A stretch of DNA of 64,000 nucleotides from Larus michahellis. Its lineage: Eukaryota > Chordata > Aves > Charadriiformes > Laridae. Below are positions 28,413-39,000 of this stretch, piece after piece (the first letter of the stretch is position 1; each line of letters starts with the position of its first letter). The DNA is taken from positions 12,656,711-12,720,710 of the forward strand of contig NC_133910.1 of assembly GCF_964199755.1 (NCBI RefSeq), written 5' to 3'. Both the position numbers and the translations under genes were made by a program. The notes under the pieces are model-generated. The model searched no databases, had not been told where the DNA came from, and worked only from the letters and a program-made list of their open reading frames with translations.

Positions 28413-29204
28413 GTGAGTGGAGTCCCGGCGAGTGGTGGCCGCGGGCGGTGGGAACCTGCCGGGGGCTGTCCGAGGAACGGCCGCGGGTGTCGCGGGATTT
28501 CCCCAGCGGGAGTTCACAGCTTCGCTGGGCTGCAGGGGGGACGGTGAGGGGACAGCGAGGGGACAGCGGGTGCTTCGGAGGCAGCGAGCGGGGGCTCGGT
28601 TGGGAGGTGAGCTCTGGGGCAGCCCCCGGCCCACGGCTGGCGTGGGAGGGGGTGGCGCTGGCTGCGAGACCCCATTGCACCCCACTTGTGCACCCAAACC
28701 ACGTGCCCGGAGCAAACCCCGAGCCGTGTCCCCGGCTGGGAGCCCTGCGCACAGGGGCTGGGGCGTCTGCAGGCAGGATCTCTCCCCGTCCCCCACCAGC
28801 AGCCATTGCCCACCCCCCCAGACAGGGAGCAGAGCTTGCGCCTTCATTGTGGCCAAGCAGCTCCTGAACGCAAGGGAAAAAAACAACAAAAAAAAGTGGT
28901 TTCTGCAGGCGTGACGGAGCACGTTGCCCTACTCTGTGTGTTTCCAAGCCCCTTTTTTAAGTGGGGCCCCTCGTAAGGGCGTCTGGGAGCGCACAGGCAT
29001 GCAGCGGGGATCCCGGTTCCCTGCTGGAAGGGGGTCCCAGCAGCCCCCTCTGGGACGTGCCCTGGGGCTCGATCCAGCCATCGCGAGCTTCTCAGCCCCT
29101 CGCACAGCACCCAGAGATGCTGCTACCACCGAAGCGGTGGTGAGCAGCCAGGCTCTCCGGGGGTCCCCCACCCATTGCCAGCGAGGTGTTTTGGGGATTT
29201 GCAG
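28413..29204 (+). other. Probable first SARDH intron (GC-rich)
   Basis: Between the candidate leader donor and the acceptor before the ATG. Very GC-rich; a 263-aa minus-strand open frame over 28156–28947 is low-complexity and matches nothing known. Confidence 0.4.
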
Positions 29205-29210
29205 GTGGAG

Positions 29211-29526
29211 ATGTCCTACGTGAGCTGTGCCTTGCGGGCAGCCGCCCCCCGCCGCCTGCCAGCCCCCTGGAGAAGCCCCCGGCCCTTCAGCAGCGCGACG
29301 GGTCCCACGGCGAAGAAGAGCGTCCCGTACCAGAAGACGCTGAAGGAGGAAGGCTCCGGGAGCGGGGAGCCCAGCCAGCCCCCGCCGTCCTCAGCTGAGG
29401 TGGTGGTGGTCGGGGGAGGCAGCCTGGGCTGCCAGACCACCTACCACTTGGTCAAGCAGGGTGTCACCAACGTCGTGCTGCTGGAGAGGGACCGCCTGAC
29501 CTCGGGCACCACGTGGCACACGGCCG
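29211..29526 (+). CDS. SARDH: SARDH coding exon 1 (targeting peptide, FAD loop)
   Basis: Starts with ATG at 29211, six bases after an acceptor-like TTTGCAG. 105 codons plus one base: targeting sequence, [30 protein letters not shown] and SGTTWHTAG. Donor gtgagg. An upstream in-frame start is not needed, since the N terminus aligns with human. Confidence 0.93.
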
Positions 29527-32500
29527 GTGAGGTGGTGGGCACAACGCGGGGGTCCCTGGGGTGGGGGCAGTGGGGGCATTGGGGATGCCCACGGCTTGGG
29601 ATGCTCTGTAGTCTACGGAGCGGATCCGTTGCACGGGCTGGCTCTGGATGTGTCGGAGAGTTTTGCCTTTAAATTTGGAGAATTTCAGGGTTTCTGTTTT
29701 TTCTTTTTGGCATAGCTTTTTGTTAAGAAAACATCCCCAAATTTTATTTTTTTAAGAAAACTTTTATATGACCATAGGAAAACTAAACAGTTTATTTCCA
29801 TGCTCCTTTTTTTTTCTTTTTTTTCTTCTTTAACCCGATTTTCTTTGGCAGGAAGGGAGGAACTAGACGAGGTTAATTCAAGAAGCTCTTTGGGGGTTTT
29901 GTCTCTTTTGGGGTAGTCTGCTCCACAAACCCTTTCCCCCCCCATTCGTTTACTGCCCAAGGAAAATGGGAATCGCGGATTTGTAGCGCTCCCACGTCGC
30001 CACGAGATGGAGCGAGAGCCCCGGCAGGGTCCCCCCCGCCGGGCGTGGGACACGGGGGTCCCCCCCGCATCCCGCGTCTGGTGCCGGCGAGGGGCGGCGG
30101 AGCCTCTCGTCCCACCCGTGGGCCGTGTCTGTGTCCCCTGCCAGGTCTGCTGTGGCAGCTGCGTCCCAGCGACGTGGAGGTGGAGCTGCTGGCCCACACG
30201 CGGGACGTGGTGAGCCGGGAGCTGCCGGCGGAGACGGGGCTGCACACGGGCTGGGTGGAGAACGGGGGGCTCTTCATCGCCTCCAACAAGCAGCGCCTCG
30301 ACGAGTACAAGAGGCTCATGTCGGTAGGGAGAAGCCCCTCGCTGCGTCCCCCAGCCGGGTGGGCCATGGGAGGTGGCGTTTATCTCCTGCCCATGGGAAC
30401 GGGGCTGGGGGTCCCAAGGCTGCGGAGCCCCCAGTGTCCCAATGGCCTGTCCCTCCCTGCCTTCCTGCCCCGGGAGCTTGCTGGGTTATGGTTATAACCA
30501 TCGTAACCATGCCAGGGTTATGCTTCCAGGGCAGCCTCCTGGCTTCTGCTGGAATCGCACAAAATGCTGGCAAAGTAGGCAAAATTAAAGTCAGCCATGG
30601 ATTTTTGTCCTTTCGGATAGCAGTAGCATCATTTTTGCAGCTGCACAGGCAGCTCATGTGGGAATATGGGACCACATTCCTTGACATCTGCACAGAGCAT
30701 CCCACCCCACACTGGAATTCAGGCTTGCCGTGGGGCAGCAGTTGCCCCGTCTGGGAGCTAAACGTGTCCTGGGGGTCTCCTCCTCCTGCAGCAGCAAGAG
30801 CTGGGCAAAGCTTTGGTTGCCTGCTTGAGCTCCTGGTTTTCTCGTCCGCTTGGCAGCTGGGGAAGGTGTACGGCGTGGAGTCCTACGTCCTGACCCCGTC
30901 GCAGACCAAGGACCTGTACCCGCTGATGAACATTGATGATCTGTACGGCACCCTGTACGTCCCCAAGGATGGCACCATGGATCCAGCTGGTACCTGCTCG
31001 ACTCTTGCCAGAGCAGCAACTGCCAGAGGCGCTACGGTAGTTCCTAATTAGTAATTACTCCTTAATGCCTCTTGACCCTGGGAGGAGATTTCGTCCTCTG
31101 CGTTCCCCATCTCCTCCTTCCCCACTGGAGCAGAGCCGCTCCTGCAGCGTCAGGTCTTCGCCCAAGAAGGGTGTTGTCTTGTTTGGCTTTGATGGCTGTT
31201 TGGGTCACAGCAACAAAGCTGGCAGGATCCATGAGATCCAGAGAAAGTAGAGGATGAAAAACAAGACCTTTAGCAGCAAGAAGAGGCAGTGCTCAAGGCA
31301 GGTTCCTTGGGAGAGGAGAGGTTTTAGGGTCAGGTAACAATCCATTCCTTGAGGCAGGGACTGTGAGCCCATCCTTGGTGCGATGCGTTGCTCATGTGCA
31401 TGTAAATAATAGACATCCTCTGCGGCTGTGGACGCACGGTTTAATGCTGCGGTTACGGGGGGTGTGTTATTACCAGCGCCAGCAGTAATAGCTGTTGGGA
31501 AAGGGAGATGGCCAGTGCCGGACTGCTGCTGGGATTCACCTTTCCCAGTTTTGGGGGGTCGATGTCGGGTGAGCCGGGTTGTCCCACCACCCCTGTGCCC
31601 CTGCCGTGACTCTGCTGCCCTTCCTCTGCCACCAGATCATCGAGAACTGCCCGGTCACCGGCATCCAGGTCAGAGCTGACGATTTTGGGGTGAAGAGGGT
31701 GTATGCGGTGGAGACGGCCCACGGGACCATCCAGACTCCCTGTGTGGTGAACTGCGCGGGTACGGGGCACAGAGCACGGCGGGGAAGGCGGGGGACGGGG
31801 GCTGTGGCCGCAGGGAGTGGCTTTGCATCTCTTGAGCTGGAGGGTCCGCGTCAGCCCTTGTCCCCCCATCTGGCTGTCACCCCCAGACCGCGGCAGGTCT
31901 CCGGGGGACGGAGAGGTGCTCAGCGGGGGCCGCTCTCTCTGCAGGCGTGTGGGCGCGAGCCCTGGGCCGGCTGGCCGGCGTCCACGTGCCGCTGGTGGGG
32001 ATGCATCACGCCTACGTGGTGACCGAGCGCATCGAGGGCATCCAGGTGAGTGCCCTGCAGCCGCAGATGGGCTCCTCTGCTCCGGGGGCAGCGCTGCACG
32101 TGGCAGGGTGAGACGGGACAGACCCCCCCCCCAACACCCCCAGACCTGGGGGACCCCCATCATATTCCTGCTGGGTCAAGCTCTGCACCCGGGGAGGTGC
32201 GCACCCAGCAGCTTCTCCTCCAAGCAATCAGACCACCTTTAATAGTGTCGTATTTAATATTTAACAATGTTATGACTAGCAGGATAATTTTCTTCATTTT
32301 TTTTTTCACCTCGGTAGAATTGTTACAGGCTCCCTGATGTGTTTGGTGTCTGATAGCAGCGTTCATAAAGGTGCCACACACTTTCTGAACAAGGCCCAGC
32401 CGCTGGCTGGCAGAGGTGTAGCTCTCCAAGCATTCCTAAACTCTCCCAAGAAATCCGTTCCTGCCATCCGGCTGCAGGGAGTTATTCAGGAGTCGAAGGA

Positions 32501-35500
32501 GGCTTCCTTCACTCAGGCACCAGGGCTTTGAGGGTGACACATAATTTAGTTTCCATCCCACTGACACAGCCTGTGTCTGACTGTTCAGTGCGAGGTGTCT
32601 CATTTCAGAACGTGCTGGTGTCAATGATTACATTTATATCCCAGTGACTCCGCTGTGCCGTACAAACGCGGTGAGAAGGGGACCTTTCAGAGAAGAGGCT
32701 GCAGCTTGCACACCCCGGTGCCTCCCGTTCAGTCCACTTAATTGCATTAGCCAGCATGGATTGCAGTAGGCCCTACACCAATAGCTCCGTGCTGCCTAAA
32801 TGTTTCTCTGTCCGTTATTCACGAGGACAAATCCCTCATTCTTTGCGGGCTGCTGCCTGCCTGTTGTGCTGTTGCACCCTGCTGCGGAGGTGGGTGGCAG
32901 AGGAGTGATGCTTTTCCAAGCTGGCACCAACCGCAGCGGCTGCTCCCGCTCCCCCGAGCATCCCCGGTGCTGCCGGCGCCACGGAGGAGCAGCCGGAGAG
33001 CCGAGGCTGCTCTCTCCCCGGTGCCCGTGCAAAATGCACCCACGGCGCAGCTGCTGCGCACAGCGCTGGAGCTCGTCAGCTGCTAATTAGGCAGGATTTG
33101 TGCAAGGGTCGGCTTCCAGCCTGGCTGCCTGGGCTCAGGCGTGGTGAGGGGGCACGCTGCCCGCAGCATCGCTGCCCGCGTAAGCCGCTTTGCCTGGGGT
33201 TTGGCCAGGTTTGCTGGAGCTGGGTCGGGTGCCTTCCCCTCGGGGCCAGGTGGACACCCAAATTTTGGGGCTGTGGGAACATCCCCGGAGCCACCGCTCC
33301 TCCCGTCCTCGGTGGGTCACTGCCGCAGGCGCTGACCCTCTTCCCCAGACCCCCAGCCCATCCCGCTCAGCCTTGCCGGGGTGGTGTCGGGGTCTCCCTG
33401 CAGCTCTTGTCCCCCTCTCACCCCTCCGCTCCCCCTCCCCGTTTTTCAGAACATGCCGAACGTTCGCGATCACGACGCCTCGGTGTATCTCCGTCTCCAA
33501 GGCGATGCCCTTTCCGTGGGTGGATATGAGTCAAACCCCATCTTCTGGGAGGAGGTGAGCCGTGCTGGGAGGTTTTCCGGGGGAACGAGGCAGGTTTCCA
33601 GGGAACCCATCTCGGAGGGGTGGGCGCAGGCGGGAGCGCCTCAGCCCCCGGCTCCTGCGGGTACCAACGTCCATGCGGCAGGTGGGGAATGCACAGGAGA
33701 GCATCTTCCCGTTGGGTCTGCCTGTGGCACAGATAGGGGATGCAGAGGCAGCAGGAATGAGATGAAGAGGTTGGGCTGGGGGAATTTAGAGGCCACCATG
33801 CGGTCCCTGCCCTGCTGCATCATCCCTTTATCCAGGTGTCTCAATTCGGGCTCTGCCCCAGACCTTTGGCTTGGCTGGGCTGTTCATGAAAGCCCGAAGA
33901 AGCCAGAGTCTGCAAAACAGCCTCGATTTTCTACGGCCTCTGAGGCTGCCAGAGCTGAGCAGTTCTTACACCCTCAGCTGTACTCTATTTGGTGTCCTGA
34001 TTGCTGTTTCCTACCTTCAGGTATCTGAAAAATTCGCTTTTGGCCTCTTTGATCTGGACTGGGATGTTTTCACGCAGCACATCGAAGGTGCCGTGAACAG
34101 GGTGCCGGTGCTGGAGAAAACGGGCATTAAATCCACGGTCTGCGGGCCAGGTAACGCGTCTGCGGTGGCACCGGGGCGGCTGTGTTCCTCCAAGGACCTT
34201 CCTCCAAGGAAGCTTCATAACCTGGGGAGAAGAAAAACTCTCCGAACGCAGGGGAAGTGGCTGTGGTCTGGTTGCAATGGTGTCTTCTTCCGAGGGGTGG
34301 CATCCCAGGCTCAGCAGAGGTGGAGAAACACCTGGGAGCTCAGTGCCTTGGTCCAAGCTGGGAGTGACTAGCACAGATTTGCAGCAGAGGTTGCGGCCAC
34401 TGGGCTGGGGAATTACGGGGCAAATTTTTTTCAAGCAGTGGCCATTGTTTTGCCAAGTGTTATCTTACATTTTTATTTTTACTACTTGCTTCTGGGGCCG
34501 ATGATATTAGATTTACCCAGTTTTCTGTCCCAGGCTGTCTGGTGTGGCGTTAAAGGCCGTAGCGTCGCTGCAGCGGCAGCTGGAGGTGATGCCAGCCATC
34601 GAACCCGAGCCCTGCACACTTGGTTTGGCCTTGAAATCCACCGCGTGCCAGGGGGGAAAAAAAAAAATAAAAAATTAAAAATTCCCTTTTTGCTGAAGCA
34701 CTTAAAGGGAAACCCTCGAGGCCCTCGGGGAGGGAGGGGAGCTGCTGTACAAGGGGAAAGTAGGGCACATCTCCTGCCCCGCGCAGATAGAACATGACAC
34801 GTACAAGGTGGAGGCCGTGGCCCTGGGTGCGGCGGGTTTGATGGAACCGCGGTGTAAGCAGAGCTGGTGGCCTCCGGAGGGGACCTGACTTCTTATAGAT
34901 ATATGTCTAGTATTTGTAGTACGGTAATGTGATTTCCAAGGGGCCGGTGCTGCTTCTTTTCTGGTTCTTGATTTAAACCAGCAGCTGGTTTGCCTGCGAC
35001 AGCTGAGTCAAATCGCAAACACTTGTCCTTTCTGCTGCGCGGTAAATATTTCACCAGCAGAACGGACACCGCGCTGTGCTCCAGGGGCAGGGGATGAAAG
35101 CAGCCCCAATTGGGGTGGTTTAAGCTGTTTCTGCTCCGGCTGCTGATCCAGCCCTGCAGCCGAGCGGGCCGAGGTCCCGTGTGAGCACTCAGCATCCGCC
35201 CCAGTACAAACCAGCAGGGCTGGCGGGCGCCACTGGTGACGGGGAGGTGATTTGGGTGTCGCTCCATTAACTCGGCAAATATCCCCATGGGTATGGGGAT
35301 ATTGGCATGTGAGAAGCCGCTTTGGTGGAAGTGGAAATATTCTTCTGGCTCTGCTCTTGGCTTCTCCTGGGCACGGAGATAGTGGGAAACAAGCTGGGAG
35401 TTGCTGGGGGTGAGGGATGGAGCAGGCTGAGCTCTGCCTTCCCTCTCTCGGATGGAGAAACCACCGTAAAACAGGGAGAAGGACTGCATGCATCTGTCAG

Positions 35501-36032
35501 GGTATTTTGCTCCGTCCTCCCTAGCGGGGCTTTGCGTGGGGACATGGTTGGTGGCCCTGTGGGGGGAGCAGGAACTGGCAGCATGAGACGTCAGCAGCGC
35601 AGGAGCCTTGGGCGACACCAGCAGCAATCCCTCAGCTGAATAAAGCAGCTTAAATTCATGGCATTTCCCAACAGAAATCGATGAAGGTGAAAAGTAGTCA
35701 TCATAATGAAATATGGCAGTGAGCGGGTCGGTGCCCCCTTGACTGGGGGGCTGGGAGGAAGCAAGAGGCTGCTTCAGCCACCGCAGCACCTCGTGCACCT
35801 TGGGGATTCACTGATTCACAGGTTTTCAGCCTAAAACCCAACCACGCAGGTCCTCCTCCCGCAGTGCCGGCGCTCAGCAAGCGCTGCCGAGCTCCTGGGG
35901 GTGCGGAGGGCGCCGGGACCCCCAGCCCGGGGGCTGGACGGTGCAGGGACAGCCCGTGCAACGCGCGGGGCTGCAAAGGAGCTGCCTTGTGCCACCAGCG
36001 CCTGCCTCTGCCACCGGCGGTGCGATGTGCGC

Positions 36033-36063
<31 letters not shown>

Positions 36064-39000
36064 CGTACTCATGCAACCTTCTGAAGCAAATATGTGTATA
36101 TATATGTACATATATTTGCTTCAGGAGTCTGCACAAGACCCCTGCATGATGCTGGGCATCCCAGTTTTGGGGCAGCCCTTTGGCCTCTGCTGCCTGGGCA
36201 CTGCTGGAGCGGCGCAGGTGGGGATGCCCGAGCTGAGATGCTGGGAAGTCCTCGGTGTTGGTCCAACTCTGGCCCCATCGACCTCTCTGGGAGCAGGAGC
36301 GGGCCAAGGGCAGCACGGGAAGCTGTAGGAACCCTGCTCCCAAAGTGTGTGTGTCCCCAAAATGCCTGTCCTGGCCTTGCTGGCACGACCTCCTCTCTGT
36401 CTTGCAGAGTCGTTCACTGCCGACCACAAGCCGCTGATGGGGGAAGCCCCAGAGGTCCGAGGCTTCTTCCTTGGCTGTGGCTTCAACAGCGCCGGTAAGA
36501 GAGACCCGAAGGGATCACACCTCGGGCATCCCAACGCGGGCAGCGTATCCCGGGCAGAGCCCGGCACCCGCAGCCACACGTGGCCTCCTGGCTTCATCTG
36601 CGTCCTCGCCTCTTTCCCCAGGGATGATGCTGGGAGGCGGCTGTGGGAGGGAGCTGGCTCACTGGATCATCCACGGCCGGCCGGAGAAGGACATGTACGG
36701 CTACGACATCAGGCAAGTCACCCTGGCTGCCCCAGGGCCGTGGGTTCCTTGGCTGATACCCCTCGTCCTTGGGTGGTCACAGAATCACAGAATTGTAGGG
36801 GTTGGAAGGGCCCTCTGGAGATCACCTCGTCCAACCCCCGGCCACAGCAGGGTCACCCAGAGCAGGCGGCACAGGAACGCGTCCAGGCGGGGTTGGGATG
36901 TCTCCAGAGACGGAGACTCCCCCACCTCTCTGGGCAGCCTGTGCCAGGGCTCTGCCACCCTCAGGGTAAAGAAGTTCCTCCTCATGTTGAGATGGAACTT
37001 CCCATGGTCAAGTTTGTGCCCGTTACCCCTTGTCCTGTCGCTGGGCACCACTGAGAAGAGCCTGGCCCCATCCTCCTGACACCCACCCTTTAAGTATTTA
37101 TAGGTGTTGATAAGACCCCCCCTCAATCTTCTCCAGACTAAAAAGACCCAGATCCCTCAGCCTTTCTTCGTAAGAGAGATGTTCCAGTCCCCTCATCATC
37201 TTCGTAGCCCTTATAAGTCCTCGGCGATGGGCTCCAAGGCAGGGCTGGATGCTGGCAGCGGGAGCGGGTGTCGGGCAGCGTCTGTGCTGCAGCCTGTGTC
37301 CCTCCGAGGGGCTGGAATCAATTATGCTCGACGGCTTTAATGAATTTACGTGTGGGGTTTATCTCATTTGCTCACCCTGCTTCTACGCAAACAGCTTCCA
37401 TCAGTCGCGAGGAGATTGCGGTGATGGGAAAGGACAGGGTAATTACGTTTGGGTTTTGTTGTTGTTCAATTAGTGCCGTGCCTAATCCTCTAAGTTAATA
37501 ATCGGGGGGTGATGATTTCAACCGGAGAAAGACCAGCTTCCCCCCCCTCTCTGCCGCACGACGTGGGCCGGGAGTTTTGACTGTGCAGATGTTGGCTCCG
37601 TAATTGCTTGTGACTTGCTTGATTGCATTTGAGTGGGTTTGGGCTTTTTTTTTTTACAGGGCTGCTAGCGACAGCAACCACCTTGTCAGGGACAAAGCTT
37701 TTAAAATCGTGTTGCTTCGGTGCTGGCGAACGCCCTGTCGGCTCGGGCTGGCGGGAGAGTTGGTGCTGGTGCCTCCGGCAGCGCGGCGGCCGGGCCAGCG
37801 ATGGGCCAAGCCCGGGAAGGAGAAATCCCCGGGATGGACAGGCACCGTCAGAGGGGTGGGTTGGCACAACCGCAGCCGTCGTGGGGCTGGTCTGTGCCGT
37901 GGGACCCCGGCCCCACTCAGAGAGCAGCCGGGGGCTTTCCAGCATCTGGATTACCCGCACATCCCCCGTGTCCCGTCTGCCCCATCCTCAAGCTGGTGTC
38001 AGTCCTGTTTCTTTTCTTTTGGCGATGGTTACTAAGCTCCTCTTTAAATAACTCCCTTTTCTGCACATTATAATATTTATCCTCTCAAAACACTCGCTTG
38101 TAAATATTTCATCTGGCAGCTGTTGCTCCTCTTGCCGCCGTCAAAAATTCAGCGTGACGGTGAAGGGGCTGGGGCTGCCGGGGGTGCCGGTGACATGCCG
38201 CATGTCACCTGCTGCCTGGCCCATGCCGGCAGAAGAGGCCGCTGCCCTCGCAGCGAGCCCACGGCTGCTTTTGGGGAGCATCGCTTGCACCGCTCACCCT
38301 CGGTGCCCTGCCTCTCCGTGGCACCCAGGCAGCCGGGAGGGAAGATGAAAGTATTATTTTAAAATAAAAGGGCCTATAAAAAGGCATTTTGTCTTGCCTT
38401 TCCCCCGCTGCCCGCCTCTCTCTCTCCAGACCTGGGGGCTTGGGGCTGGAGAGGAGCCGGTGGTAATTCGGGGAGCCGCGGTCCCCCGCCTGCTGAAGCC
38501 GGCGGACGGGAAAGGTGCCACCGTGAGTTATAGGTCTCTGGTAGTAATAACCTGAGCGTGTGCTGAGCTGGCACATTCCTTCAAGGAGCTTTTCTGTTTG
38601 AAAGATGAAAAATGTCAAACAAATTTAAAATGCTTGGGTTTTTATTTATCTTTCAACCTGGGGAGAACTGGGTGAAAAATGTAAGGAATGCCCCAGGCTC
38701 TTTCCTTCGTCAGGGCTGCGTTTAAATCCAGGCTGTGCACCAGGCACGCTCCGAGGCCGGCCCCGCGCTGAAGCAAAGCAGAATTAACCTTAACTCTCCT
38801 CGTTTTCTACCTCTTTTTGCCCCCCAGCAGGGCTTTATCCTGCTCCCAGTTGCGGGGGGTGGATGTGCCTGGAGCAGGGCTGGGGAGCCTGGCGGGGGCT
38901 GCGGCAAGCGCCCGGCTCCGATGGGCAGCGCTGCGGCACGGCCAGCACCGAGCCCTGCTCGGTTCCTCCTGCCCCTGAAACGGGTGCAGGAATAGCAATT

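Larger units (their letters stand above)
29527..31635 (+). other. SARDH introns 1–3 (after coding exons 1, 2 and 3)
   Basis: Introns 29527–30144, 30324–30856 and 31037–31635. A T-rich stretch occurs at ~29690–29830. Nothing else recognised. Confidence 0.8.
34151..36407 (+). other. SARDH intron after coding exon 7
   Basis: Holds a cryptic exon-like stretch (34787–34853), a GT repeat (36039–36065) and a 44-bp AT-rich inverted repeat (36081–36124). A 301-aa minus-strand open frame (34893–35798) matches no protein I know. Confidence 0.8.

Noticed and set aside
28156-28947. 263-aa minus-strand open frame (and overlapping 250-aa frame)
   Set aside because: In the GC-rich putative SARDH promoter and first intron. 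GC-rich DNA lacks stop codons by chance; no domain or homologue recognised.
34893-35798. 301-aa minus-strand open frame in a SARDH intron
   Set aside because: No recognisable domain, no supporting splice structure, and no known gene at this place in syntenic species.
38341-38390. TATA-like element (CCTATAAAAAGGC) in a SARDH intron
   Set aside because: No transcript start or coding exon follows that would support a promoter.
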